A stretch of 64,000 bases of DNA from Planctomycetaceae bacterium (lineage in GTDB: Bacteria > Planctomycetota > Planctomycetia > Pirellulales > Pirellulaceae): the NCBI GenBank assembly GCA_024642205.1, contig JAHEBQ010000030.1, positions 1 through 64,000 of the forward strand, read 5' to 3'. Below the pieces are notes generated by a model, which saw only the letters and a program-made list of their open reading frames with translations, searched no databases and was not told where the DNA came from. Of the stretch, positions 20,901 through 29,027 are shown piece by piece. Made by a program: the position numbers and the translations under genes. How positions within the stretch are numbered: the first letter of the stretch is position 1; every line of letters begins with the position of its first letter.

Positions 20901-21376
20901 GCGGTCACGCGTCCAGAGGCCGGCGGGCGACTACTGGGTCCTTCGCCGTACGTTTGACCGTGAGGAATGCTAAAAGGCCCGAGTGGGCGCCAGGCAGCGC
21001 CAACCGTCGTCACATCTGCCACAGGCTGGAGAGGTCGCGAAGCCTCCATCTTGTTCATCTCTTCAAATGCCGCCAGGTAAGGTGACACCAACCGTTGCTG
21101 CTGTGCTGCTTGTTGCGATTCCGGACGAGCCAGGGAACAATGCCCGATTCCAATGAGTTTCGACGCCGCGATGGGTCGTTTACGGGAACGCGTGTTAACA
21201 GTCGAACCCAATTCTCGTTGAATCCGAAACAAGCGTACTCGGGCGAGTGCTTTTCCGCCGGTTATCTTAGCCAGCTTCGGCCGAGAGATACCGGTTTCGG
21301 CCGTTCGATCGCCCAATGCTAACAAGCGGTTTGAAGGGTTTGCGGTTCGGCTCAGATCGTGAAACGGTTCTCTCAT
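17951..21376 (-). CDS. Large BNR/Asp-box (VPS10/sialidase-like) beta-propeller protein
   Basis: A 1141-residue protein. The ATG at 21376 has AAAGGA eight bases upstream; the ORF opens further up without support. Residues about 130-800 form a beta-propeller carrying at least five Asp-box repeats (STNGGTHW, STDQGTTW, SPDGGSTW, SDDGGTSW, SDDAGSTW), as in VPS10, photosystem-II-assembly-factor-like and sialidase propellers. Residues about 820-1010 look like beta-sandwich domains (VYVQVHNRGLQSAHQVDVRVFVT, a CARDB-like segment). The C-terminal about 110 residues are unrecognised and end CTFCARPAN. No signal peptide is evident, which is odd for this family; export by another route is possible. There are no catalytic residues I can assign. 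Confidence 0.75.
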   Translation of the reverse strand: MREPFHDLSRTANPSNRLLALGDRTAETGISRPKLAKITGGKALARVRLFRIQRELGSTVNTRSRKRPIAASKLIGIGHCSLARPESQQAAQQQRLVSPYLAAFEEMNKMEASRPLQPVADVTTVGAAWRPLGPFSIPHGQTYGEGPSSRPPASGRVTAIAIDPSRVEHILIGTGGGGVWETFDAAHTWWPRTDHQPSLSIGAVVFDPHDPRIAYAGTGEGDSRSPLGVGLLRSTNGGTHWTLLATQPFEGSAFFDLLIDPTDARHLLAATTDGLFRSTDQGTTWKSRRSTMTYHLSVRVAPDGSREFLAGCADGVFRSTTGTRWTSVTLPDIPSRFSRLEVVHSPSESGVAFAFGANELADGSSSKGYLWRRGTVKGRFLPVELPSDLDVGQAWYDWFAAVAPNNPDVIYLGAINVHKGIRSATGSWAWQNISAKTSGDSIHPDQHAIAFNPEDSNDLIVGNDGGIYRSPDGGSTWDSLNKGLNITEFEYLAQNPKHETWLLAGTQDNGTLRYQNQQAWYLVQDGDGGDCAVNQSSPHICFHSFYGMYLERSKQGGAWGSWTSTELPASDMEGLFYPPVEARGNTVAKAGTKVYVSRSSGNPGSWKRIEIPGVVVGTALAIPNPNLIMVGTNLGDVFRIVFAGGNWSKAIAIAKPRTGYVSDLLVDPTDPSRIWVTYSNLSGGHVFRSDDGGTSWNDVSAGLPVIPVNCVELDPAMPDTIFVAADVGVYRSDDAGSTWRVFNRSLPNALVHDLLFHAESRLLRAATQSRGVWEIQIDDATQPAVAIHIRDSSVDSGRLTPSPSGVDDPFDVGQQVFWWESPDIKVDSPTFLTPDLDDVDFELFEDDQSMPDDGIEFSRGLYSDVVQRGQLSRVYVQVHNRGLQSAHQVDVRVFVTPASATFPDLPDSFWDNFPENRVSAGSPWQPIGPHKTIPAIPPGGSRVIGFEWQLPSTLANNVTLFAISSAANDSMEATERKIVQLVPNEQKCALRSVLLVNPPAPSGPTRSVVAIRVPTRTRKPLSLRVTGNGKLLRGFVLPKSIVKNAGSSLKRVPLDSEDKEELQRLVDHHPKLVGKLDLRSGFTNRGDSATSRLSLKAADLPDKIVIALLDRQPSAGNQTLLVEDENDRLMGGCTFCARPAN

Positions 21377-21457
21377 CCCAAATCCTTTCAAGAGAAAGCG
21401 AAACTCACGGAAGCGCAGTTGCACCCCGGTGGCGCGTTACGGATTGACATTGATTGA

Positions 21458-21805
21458 TCACTGCTCGTCCTGTTTGGCTTGTTTCTTTTTGCGCTTGGCG
21501 GCTTTTCCTGTGGCGTCGTTCTTTTTGCCGGGGTGGGTTGTTTCCTCAACGTCTTCTCTGGCGAATTTTGCCTCCAATATTCTCAATCTTGATTTTCCCC
21601 CTGGCGTCTTACCAGGCGATCCCTTTTTTTTCTTCAAATCCTGGGAAACCTTTTTTGGCAACTTCATTTTCAGCGACTCCCGACAATAACTCCATGGATC
21701 ATCTGTTATACGAGTGGCCAACGACTCGATCCAGTAAAGAAGGTCGCTGATCGAAAAAAAACGGAACCCGTGAAATTCCAATTGATGTGGTTTTGAGATC
21801 GCCAT
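21458..21805 (-). CDS. Small hypothetical protein with lysine-rich tail
   Basis: A 115-residue ORF starting at an ATG. The first 45 residues are mixed (SISDLLYWIESLATRI), the remainder is very rich in Lys/Gly/Glu and ends AKRKKKQAKQDEQ, as expected for a nucleic-acid-binding tail. It sits 81 bases upstream of the Asp-box protein on the same strand. An overlapping plus-strand ORF (21429-21689) is judged a shadow. No family recognised and no good ribosome-binding site. Confidence 0.45.
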   Translation of the reverse strand: MAISKPHQLEFHGFRFFSISDLLYWIESLATRITDDPWSYCRESLKMKLPKKVSQDLKKKKGSPGKTPGGKSRLRILEAKFAREDVEETTHPGKKNDATGKAAKRKKKQAKQDEQ

Positions 21806-22301
21806 GGACAGCGGTTTCAGCCTATTGATTCGTCATCGGGGTTCGTCGCGGTCAAGTCCCGACAAGACAATCGTCGTTGGAAAATCCGCGGATACTCGAG
21901 AATCCGGCGTAAGCAGGTGCTTTGTCAATGGAATGAGTAATGACATCTTTGATACATTTGTGATTCCAGGTTGCAGGGGGTAAGGCAAGTTGGGTATTTG
22001 GGCTCAACCAGATTGTCGTCCCAATCAGATCGGGCCCAACCAGTTCATTCCGGAAAAACGGCAGCGTGCGAGAAAGGTTCGAGAAAGACGGACGATTCGG
22101 GTGTTCAGCGGAGAATGGATGAACGTGAATCCAGCCGATTTGAAAGAAATTTCTGTTGGGTTCACCAACCAGGGATGGCCCAGCTGAATTTCATTGCGAT
22201 GAAGGAGCAGTTTGGTCGTTTCAGTCAATGGAGAAACGACTTTGATTGGCTACAATTAAGATTACGACCGTGTAATACTCTCTTGAAATTGAGTCGTACG
22301 T
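21806..22301. other. Intergenic upstream of kinase gene, no gene recognised
   Basis: A 496-base divergent intergenic region. Several short ORFs on both strands lack family signatures. The promoter of the kinase operon should be here; I see no clear consensus. Confidence 0.4.
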
Positions 22302-23909
22302 ATGAAAGCCGAGTTGACGCCTGAGGCCGACTTGAGTTCAGTAACCGAACTGCAACCAACCATCGAATTTGTTCCCGGGTCACGGGGGCGTAATTCGGCG
22401 TTGGTGAACACGGTATTTTTTTCCAATGGCGATCGTCAGGGGGCATCGAGGCCGAGAGTCCGGATCGATTCGGTGGGTTCGAGTTCAAGTCTGACGGACC
22501 GGTTTGATGAATCGACACGACAGCTACTACGCCATCGACTGATGATTGCGGCGATTACGCTGATTTGTTTCATCCTGTTCGTGAAAATTCTTGTTTTGAT
22601 CACGGGTCAAACAACCACGCGGGTATTCTTGATGCGTGCCACGACGATGGCGTTGCTGGGCGGCATCCTGGTCGTTCTTTATCGCTCGCCTCGGATATCG
22701 TTGCGTTGGCTTCGCGTAATTGAAGTACTGGTGATTGCCGTACCGATGACCGAAGCATTGCTGGTTCAGTATTTCGAAACGGCGAGGCTGTTTGAATCCG
22801 GTGAGTTCGAGCGAATTTTGACGATGCGCGCGACCATTGGAGGTGTGGTATCCCTGTTCATTGCAATTTACGGTATTTTTATCCCTTCTGATTGGCGACG
22901 AACAGCGACGATCCTGATGATCGCAGCCTTGTTGCCAACCGTGTTGACCATGTTTCAGTGGAACGCTGTTCCTGAGGAAGTTAGGTCCGGCCTGCCGTTG
23001 TTCGTCACCCCGGCGTTAATGTTCATGATGGCGGTCGTGGGGACGTTGGGTGCCCACGTCGTACATTCGATTCGACGTGATGCTGAAACTGCCCTGCAGT
23101 ATGGACAATACCGTTTGACCGAAGAGATTGGACGCGGAGGGATGGGTATCGTCTATCGGGCGGAGCATCGAATGCTCAAGCGTCCGGCGGCGATCAAGTT
23201 AATTCGCCTGGAAGCAGCCTCGAAGGATGGTGCAGTCGAGCGATTCGAACGCGAGGTGCAATTAATGGCGACGTTGTCGCACTGGAATACCGTTCAGATT
23301 TATGACTACGGGCATACCGCCGCCGGTGATTTCTATTACGTCATGGAATACCTCACCGGTCAGACGTTGGCTGAATCGTTGGTTGAAAACGGCGTTAAGA
23401 ATGTGGAATCGACGGTGTCAATCATCATTCAAATCTGCAACGGATTGGAAGAAGCCCATGATAACACGATGGTTCATCGCGATTTGAAACCGGCCAACAT
23501 TTTCCTTGCCAATTGCGGCGGCCAACGCGATGTCGTGAAAATTCTGGATTTCGGCCTGGCTGTCAGTCGCCTGCACGTGACGCAGGATGACTCGGTCAGT
23601 GGTTCACCCTCGTACATGTCACCCGAGCAGATTCTTGGTGAATCGGTTGACGGGCGCAGCGACATATATTCGATCGGCTGCGTTTTTTACGAATGCCTTG
23701 TTGGTAGACTATTGTTCGACGGTCGATCGATAACGGATGTTTTCAATCAGCATCTCGGCGAGACTCGAGATCTGGAACAGCTCCCGCAGGTTGCGAGTGG
23801 TTTCGCACCGATCATTGAGAAATGTGTTAGTCGTAACCGAGCCGACCGCTTTGATAACGTCGCTCAATTGCGAGCTGCGATTAAAGAAATCAAGCCGGTT
23901 GGCGCATAA
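22302..23909 (+). CDS. Membrane-anchored Ser/Thr protein kinase (Hanks type)
   Basis: A 535-residue kinase with an unusual order: a membrane region first, kinase domain last. Residues about 75-250 contain several hydrophobic helices (ITLICFILFVKILVLIT; ALMFMMAVVGTLGA). The kinase domain spans about 268-530: glycine loop IGRGGMGIVYRAE, Lys299 in AAIKLI, HRDLKPANIF with Asp394, DFGLAVS with Asp416, and GSPSYMSPEQ before subdomain VIII. All catalytic residues are kept, so it should be active, with the kinase domain in the cytoplasm. The next gene starts 25 bases on, suggesting co-transcription. The target is unknown. Confidence 0.92.
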   Translation: MKAELTPEADLSSVTELQPTIEFVPGSRGRNSALVNTVFFSNGDRQGASRPRVRIDSVGSSSSLTDRFDESTRQLLRHRLMIAAITLICFILFVKILVLITGQTTTRVFLMRATTMALLGGILVVLYRSPRISLRWLRVIEVLVIAVPMTEALLVQYFETARLFESGEFERILTMRATIGGVVSLFIAIYGIFIPSDWRRTATILMIAALLPTVLTMFQWNAVPEEVRSGLPLFVTPALMFMMAVVGTLGAHVVHSIRRDAETALQYGQYRLTEEIGRGGMGIVYRAEHRMLKRPAAIKLIRLEAASKDGAVERFEREVQLMATLSHWNTVQIYDYGHTAAGDFYYVMEYLTGQTLAESLVENGVKNVESTVSIIIQICNGLEEAHDNTMVHRDLKPANIFLANCGGQRDVVKILDFGLAVSRLHVTQDDSVSGSPSYMSPEQILGESVDGRSDIYSIGCVFYECLVGRLLFDGRSITDVFNQHLGETRDLEQLPQVASGFAPIIEKCVSRNRADRFDNVAQLRAAIKEIKPVGA

Positions 23910-23934
23910 CGTGGAATCCGGCAGGTAACATCCC

Positions 23935-25383
23935 ATGAGCGTCTTGGACCTGAAAACTTGTCGCCCGGAACTGGCCTTTCCATTCCTCGCCGTCATGATC
24001 TGGTTCGCATGCCTGGATGTTTGCAATTCGACCCTGGGTCAAGTAACGCGTCCACAACAATCGAACAAGTCAGATAAAGTACTGCGCGAAGCAATTCAAC
24101 GAGCCATAGCACCGATCGAACGCGCGATGGTTGGCTATCGGGAAAATCGACGTTGCTTCTCCTGCCATCATCATGCCCACGCAGTGATTGGATTGTCTAC
24201 GATGGTACGAAGAGGTTTGGACGTTGATCGAGAATTACTCCAGATTCAATATCTTCGATCGATCAGCCGAACCCGGATGGTTGAAAACCGTTATCTTGAG
24301 AATCAGGGTATTGGTGGCGGAGTTGATACGGCGGGTCATGCTTTACTCGTCATGCGAATCGGCAACCATCGGCCAGACAAAACGACGGACGCGATGATTG
24401 CCTGGCTGTTGAAGCAAAATCAGAATCAGGGCTTCTGGACGGGGACGAAGAACCGGGCCCCGACCCAGACAAGTGATGTCACGCGAACCTGGTTGTGCCT
24501 GGATGCCTTGAAGCACTTTGGGCCGCTTTCGTTAACCGACGAAATTGAGGAACAAGAAACGAGGTCACGGAAATGGCTGTTGGACGTCGACGTGGCATCG
24601 ACCGAAGACAAGGTTTCTCGAATTCGAGCGTTGTCGGTTATCGGGGATGCAAGTGACCTGGTCAACAAATTTGCCGCGGCACTTGTCAAGGAACAAAGGG
24701 ACGACGGAGGGTGGGCTCAAACCGATGAAATGGATAGCGACGCATACGCAACCGGCAGCGTGTTGATGACATTGCACCAAAACGCAGGGCTCTCGACAGA
24801 CCACGCATGTTACCAGAGAGGCATTGCATTCCTTGAATCCACACAACTCGATGACGGTACGTGGCACGTCGCGACTCGCGCGACGCGGGTGCAGAAATAT
24901 TTTGAAAGCGGATTTCCGCATGGACGGGATCAATTCATTTCTTTTACCGCGACGTGCTGGGCAGCGACCGCCATGGCATTGTCGCTACCCGAGTCAAATT
25001 GGCAAAATCAACACCCTGCGGCTTTGGTTGATCTTTCGTCGCCCTCGGTGGAACTTGATGCCGAGGTACATCACGAATTTCAGGAGAGGTTTGACAGGGA
25101 AATCTGGCCCATCATTTCGGATAATGGAAAATCGAGTTGTATCCGGTGTCACGACCAGAACCATCAATCAGGTTTCAGGCTGACGGGCGAGGCGTCTGCC
25201 GATTTTACGGCCATGCTGGGTGACGGATGGTTTCACCCTCACGATCCGGGAGGCATCCTGTTTTGCATTACTTCGAAGAATCCGGAATTCATGATGCCTC
25301 CAGGCAAGTTGCCTCGATTGGAAGAGGCGCAGGTTGAGGTCTTAACTGAGTTTGCCAGGGATTTGTATCAATTCCCGGATTAA
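23935..25383 (+). CDS. Secreted terpene-cyclase-like toroid protein with two CxxCH haem motifs
   Basis: A 482-residue protein with a hydrophobic export signal (about 14-36). CFSCH lies at 74-78 and CIRCH at 402-406; both are c-type haem-binding motifs. Between them, residues about 80-360 resemble the alpha-alpha toroid of squalene cyclases/prenyltransferases (ALLVMRIGNH, WLLKQNQNQGFW, EQRDDGGWAQ, YATGSVLMTL, STQLDDGTWHV, SFTATCWAATAMAL). The catalytic DxDD of squalene-hopene cyclase is not seen. The C-terminal part (EFMMPPGKLPRLE) fits a planctomycete-type cytochrome c module, as in the PSCyt proteins. Probable periplasmic electron-transfer or binding protein; possibly in an operon with the kinase. 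Confidence 0.8.
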   Translation: MSVLDLKTCRPELAFPFLAVMIWFACLDVCNSTLGQVTRPQQSNKSDKVLREAIQRAIAPIERAMVGYRENRRCFSCHHHAHAVIGLSTMVRRGLDVDRELLQIQYLRSISRTRMVENRYLENQGIGGGVDTAGHALLVMRIGNHRPDKTTDAMIAWLLKQNQNQGFWTGTKNRAPTQTSDVTRTWLCLDALKHFGPLSLTDEIEEQETRSRKWLLDVDVASTEDKVSRIRALSVIGDASDLVNKFAAALVKEQRDDGGWAQTDEMDSDAYATGSVLMTLHQNAGLSTDHACYQRGIAFLESTQLDDGTWHVATRATRVQKYFESGFPHGRDQFISFTATCWAATAMALSLPESNWQNQHPAALVDLSSPSVELDAEVHHEFQERFDREIWPIISDNGKSSCIRCHDQNHQSGFRLTGEASADFTAMLGDGWFHPHDPGGILFCITSKNPEFMMPPGKLPRLEEAQVEVLTEFARDLYQFPD

Positions 25384-25489
25384 GATGATGGTTGGGAAGA
25401 AAATCCGGATCGCTTGCTTCCTTTCAACCTGTGAAACTCCGACTGAGCTCGCCGGGACCAGCGCAGGGATCCGATTGGAGGATTGGTGC

Positions 25490-25520
25490 AAAAAAAACGC
25501 CCATCGAATACGATGGGCGT
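25490..25520 (-). terminator. Rho-independent terminator of rpsA
   Basis: Stem ACGCCCATCG / CGATGGGCGT (25497-25506 and 25511-25520) with loop of four, followed on the minus strand by eight T. It lies 93 bases past the rpsA stop. Confidence 0.88.
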
Positions 25521-25612
25521 CGCGTCAAGATTTCAGGTCGATGGATTCGGATTTGAATCTCTGGATTTGAAATTTGAGTTCTCTTGAGCCTTCCAATTGG
25601 CTGACCTGCTGG

Positions 25613-27508
25613 CTACTCAGCGGGTTTCTCTTCCGCCGGAGCCTCTTCTGCTGCGGACGATTCTGCAGCGGAGGATTCTGCTTCGGACGTCGGCGATTCG
25701 ATCAACAGACCGCCACCACCAAGTCCGCCTTTGAGGTCAGATTCGGCGATATTAGGTCCACCGGCAATTCCTGACGTTTCGGCCGCTTCTTTTTTCGCTT
25801 CGGCCGCTTCTTCTTCGGCGGTCCAGTCGACACGACGTCGAGAAAGTCCGATCTTCCGTTCATCGGTGTCGACGCGAAGTACTTTGACTTCAAGCTCGTC
25901 ACCGACTTTGACGACATCTTCAGGGTTCTCGACTTTGTGCTCCGCCAATTCGGAGATGTGGAGCAGACCTTCAAGACCATTTTCAAGGCCGACAAAGACG
26001 CCAAAATTCGTAATCTTGGTTACCTTGCCAGTGATCTTTTGCCCCGGCGTATAACGCTGAGGAATATCGCTGGTCCATGGGTCTTCGTTCATTTGTTTCA
26101 GACCAAGCGCGATTCGGCGGCGGTCAGTGTCGACGGCCAGAATTCGGCACGTCAGCTCCTGGCCTTTTTCCAGAACTTCGTTCGGATGACTGATCTTGCG
26201 CGTCCAGGACATATCGGAGACGTGCAGCAGGCCGTCGATACCTTCTTCCAATTCGATGAACGCACCGTAATTGGTCAGGTTCCGGACTTTGCCAGAAATC
26301 TCTTTGCCGATCGGGTATTTGCCTTCGACTTTATCCCAAGGATTGTCCTGGGTCTGTTTCATACCGAGCGACATTTGCTCGCCGGATTTGTCGATTCCCA
26401 GTACGGAGACCTGGATTTCATCGCCGATGTTTACCAGCTCACTCGGATGGTTGACTCGTTTGACCCACGACATTTCTGAAATGTGGACCAGGCCTTCGAT
26501 ACCCGGCTCGAGTTTTACAAACGCACCGTAGTTCATCACGTTGACCACTTCGCCAGTTTGAACCGAACCGATCGGGTACTTGGCTTCAACCTGATCCCAC
26601 GGGTTAGGCAGCAGCTGCTTGAGTCCCAGAGCAATCTTGACTTTCTCGCGGTCAACATTGAGCACCATGACATCAAGTTCCTGATCCATTGCCACCATTT
26701 GCGAGGGATGTGAAATTCGCGTGTGCGACATGTCCGTGATGTGCAATAGACCGTCGATTCCGCCAAGGTCGACGAAGGCACCAAAGTCCGCGATGTTCTT
26801 GACGACGCCTTTTCGAACCTGTCCTACCTCCAGGTCCGCCATCAGTTTTTGTTGAGCGTAGGTTCGTTCTTTCTCGATCAATGAACGACGTGAGACGACG
26901 ATATTGCGCCGCAATTCGTCGATTTTCAGAACTTCGCATTGAACGACGCGACCGATGTAGTCGCCGATATCGCCGGGGCGACGAATATCGACCTGGCTGG
27001 CAGGCAGGAATACCGGCACGCCGATGTCGACCAAAAGTCCACCCTTGATTTTTCGGGTACAGGTACCAGTTACGATGTCACCTTCAGCGACTTTCGAGAT
27101 CACGTCGATCCAGTGGATGATGTGATCGGCCTTGCGTTTGCTGACGGCAATCAACCCTGATGGATCGTCGGCACGCCCCTGTTCGTCTTCGAGATCCTCG
27201 ATCAGAACCCGGACGATCTGTCCAACCTCAGGCTGTTCATCCTGTTCGTCCCATTCGTTGCGCGGAATCGTACCTTCACTCTTGAAGCCAACGTCGATAA
27301 CAACGTGGTCTGCGTCGACACGTACAATCGTGCCCTGAATGATCTCGTTCAGTTCGTATTTTTGCTCTTCGCCGACACCGTCAGGATAATAAAGCTCTGT
27401 CAGATTCAGTTCTTCAAGATCTTCCTGGGCAGTTGTCGAAAACAACTCTCCCATTTCCAGTTCGATTGCGTCGTCTTCGAGTGAGTGAATTAAGTTGCGA
27501 TTTACCAT
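25613..27508 (-). CDS. rpsA: 30S ribosomal protein S1
   Basis: A 631-residue S1 with about six S1/OB-fold repeats, each carrying the GxVxxxxxxGxFVxL pattern (e.g. IADFGAFVDLGGIDGLLHI, MNYGAFVKLEPGIEGLVHI, LTNYGAFIELEEGIDGLLHV). S1 brings mRNA to the 30S subunit. The acidic N-terminus (1-50) and an Ala/Glu-rich, probably disordered tail (about 590-631; EEAPAEEKPAE) extend beyond the folded repeats, making it longer than the E. coli form (557). Terminator present downstream. No Shine-Dalgarno upstream. Confidence 0.97.
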   Translation of the reverse strand: MVNRNLIHSLEDDAIELEMGELFSTTAQEDLEELNLTELYYPDGVGEEQKYELNEIIQGTIVRVDADHVVIDVGFKSEGTIPRNEWDEQDEQPEVGQIVRVLIEDLEDEQGRADDPSGLIAVSKRKADHIIHWIDVISKVAEGDIVTGTCTRKIKGGLLVDIGVPVFLPASQVDIRRPGDIGDYIGRVVQCEVLKIDELRRNIVVSRRSLIEKERTYAQQKLMADLEVGQVRKGVVKNIADFGAFVDLGGIDGLLHITDMSHTRISHPSQMVAMDQELDVMVLNVDREKVKIALGLKQLLPNPWDQVEAKYPIGSVQTGEVVNVMNYGAFVKLEPGIEGLVHISEMSWVKRVNHPSELVNIGDEIQVSVLGIDKSGEQMSLGMKQTQDNPWDKVEGKYPIGKEISGKVRNLTNYGAFIELEEGIDGLLHVSDMSWTRKISHPNEVLEKGQELTCRILAVDTDRRRIALGLKQMNEDPWTSDIPQRYTPGQKITGKVTKITNFGVFVGLENGLEGLLHISELAEHKVENPEDVVKVGDELEVKVLRVDTDERKIGLSRRRVDWTAEEEAAEAKKEAAETSGIAGGPNIAESDLKGGLGGGGLLIESPTSEAESSAAESSAAEEAPAEEKPAE

Positions 27509-28089
27509 GAATGGAGCTTTGGGTCAGTGCGCCAGAAAGTCAAGCCTGAGCAGATGGAGTCTCGAAGGAGTCGAAACTAACAACAAGCGTCGGCAAACTG
27601 GATCCGATGGCACTGCCTGGGGTTGCATGTCGATTCGTGTCGACACGTCAGTAGTACGGACAAACAAGCGAAACGACCACCGTGTGAGAGGTTGTCCAAA
27701 ACCAATTGAATCCAGGGGATTCCGTTCAGTTAAAGAGAAAACACAGTCAAGCAAGATGCGGTTCGATTCACCACGAGCGGAATAAGTTAACAAAACGATG
27801 AATTGACTGCAACGTGCAAATCGCCCCAAATAGGGTGGTTTCGGCGAATACCACCGGATTGCCGACATCCAAAATTGCGTTTGCGCGGTTTCAACGGTGG
27901 ATTTCCAGTTGAATTCGTCGAGTTCGGACTCCCGGCTGCAAAGGATGGAACCTGATTGGTTTCACCGCGTTGTCGTGAGTTCCGACTGGACCGGCGGTTT
28001 TCACGCGAACCTTGGAATTCGCGGCCTGTCCTGACTTGGGTAATTGTCGTTTTTCCCTGTTTTATGTGGCTGGCTGATCGAATATCAGC

Positions 28090-28118
28090 TTGCAACGTAA
28101 CTACGCAATAGGGATAAT
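28090..28118 (+). promoter_or_regulatory. Sigma70-type promoter of orphan RNA unit
   Basis: TTGCAA (28090-28095) and GATAAT (28113-28118) are separated by exactly 17 bases. Transcription would begin near 28125 and run to the terminator ending at 28388, an RNA of about 260 nucleotides. Confidence 0.6.
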
Positions 28119-28227
28119 TGGAATAACGGATCGCACAAACGCAGTGCGATGGTCAGAAGTCCGGATTGAAACCGTTCTTTACGGCTCAGGTTTCAGCTGG
28201 GTACTTTGTTTGAAAGGAGGTGTTTTT

Positions 28228-28269
28228 GTGAATTTTTTCTGTACTAGCCGACGAGGTGGCACCGCTTAA
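28228..28269 (+). CDS. Putative 13-residue peptide ORF in orphan RNA unit
   Basis: GTG-initiated ORF encoding MNFFCTSRRGGTA, preceded at eight bases by AAAGGAGG, the strongest Shine-Dalgarno I noticed in this window. The stop codon falls in a predicted hairpin loop. It could be a small peptide, a leader peptide controlling the structure downstream, or a ribosome-binding element within a regulatory RNA. No protein gene follows before the terminator, so classic attenuation of a downstream gene would need readthrough. Confidence 0.4.
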   Translation: MNFFCTSRRGGTA

Positions 28270-28344
28270 ACGGTCGCCGGCGGGTTGCCGTGGCAGCCAC
28301 CCTTCGTCTGGGTCGTTTTCACAACGTACCTCAGAGCGATAAAG

Positions 28345-28388
28345 GCCCGCTGTTGAATCCAATCGGGGTTCAACAGCGGGCTATTTTT
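28345..28388 (+). terminator. Strong rho-independent terminator
   Basis: A 13-bp perfect stem GCCCGCTGTTGAA (28345-28357) / TTCAACAGCGGGC (28369-28381) with an 11-base loop, followed by TATTTTT. Confidence 0.9.
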
Positions 28389-28747
28389 ATGCGCAAAACG
28401 CGGTTCACCGACTCCCGACCGGTTCGTTACCCAACGGACCGTGCGAAACAATTGGGTGAATTCCCGGGCCTTTGTGAGGGGAACCGATGACTCAACTGGC
28501 TCAGGGCGATCTTGCAAGCAAGGGTCAGAATATTCCTGCCGGCTCAAATGAAGACCGGTTCGGAGTTTGTCGCTAGCTAGGTTTTGCTGGCAATGTCAAG
28601 GTTTGTCGAATATTTCATCTGTAAGGATTAAACTCTTGCGACGGTTGTTGACGATTGTAAAACCAAGCCGGAGAACAGTTTGGCTTTGGCTCATATTTTC
28701 GAAGGACCGATTGAGTGTCAAATCAACCGAAACAAAAGGGAAGTATC

Positions 28748-28966
28748 ATGCGTCGGCTTCTGACTGCGGCGTTATTGGCAGTAGCATTAACCAGTAACGT
28801 TGGGTGCTTTCTTCCAGCTTATGATGCTGACCCGGCGGTACGTGCCAAACAATTGATCTACACGTCTGAGAATCTCCGTGCCCTTCGCACCGAGTGGGAG
28901 CGATTCTGGTTCCTGGACATGCCTGATCACCAGGCACCGGTTCGGACGCACGGTGGCATCCTCTAA
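28748..28966 (+). CDS. Small lipoprotein
   Basis: A 72-residue protein from the ATG at 28748 (AAGGGAAG upstream). Residues 1-19 form a lipoprotein signal; the lipobox is SNVGC with the lipidated cysteine near residue 20. The mature part is about 50 residues: an alpha-helical stretch (AKQLIYTSENLRALRTEW) and a tail FWFLDMPDHQAPVRTHGG. It is bracketed by a terminator upstream and one downstream, so it is monocistronic. Function unknown; too small for an enzyme. Confidence 0.75.
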   Translation: MRRLLTAALLAVALTSNVGCFLPAYDADPAVRAKQLIYTSENLRALRTEWERFWFLDMPDHQAPVRTHGGIL

Positions 28967-29027
28967 CGATTGCTTTCGGCAAGTTCGCCCCGAGCTTGAC
29001 TTAACCGCAAAACAGACGAAACAAACG

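Larger units (their letters stand above)
28125..28388 (+). ncRNA. Putative structured small RNA, possibly dual-function
   Basis: Bounded by a near-consensus promoter and a strong terminator. Bases 28250-28308 can form a three-way junction: outer helix GACGA+GGTGGC (28250-28260) with GCCACC+TCGTC (28296-28308, two-base bulge); hairpin ACCG/CGGT (28261-28264, 28271-28274); and hairpin GCCGGC / GCC-GT-GGC (28276-28294). It does not match tmRNA, SRP RNA or RNase P by eye. Start inferred from promoter position. Confidence 0.45.
27509..28747. other. 1.2-kb gap holding the rpsA promoter region and a small RNA unit
   Basis: Between rpsA (minus) and the small lipoprotein gene (plus). Bases 27509-28080 should contain the rpsA promoter; I find no convincing protein gene there. 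Bases 28090-28389 hold the separate transcription unit described in the following entries. Bases 28390-28747 should contain the lipoprotein promoter; nothing else is seen there. Confidence 0.6.

Noticed and set aside
21429-21689. 86-codon plus-strand ORF, hydrophobic
   Set aside because: It overlaps the minus-strand lysine-rich ORF, lacks a family, and its hydrophobicity reflects the reverse of the Lys-rich tail.
27787-28095. 102-codon minus-strand ORF upstream of rpsA
   Set aside because: Ser/Arg/Asn-rich, no family, no start signal; probably chance.
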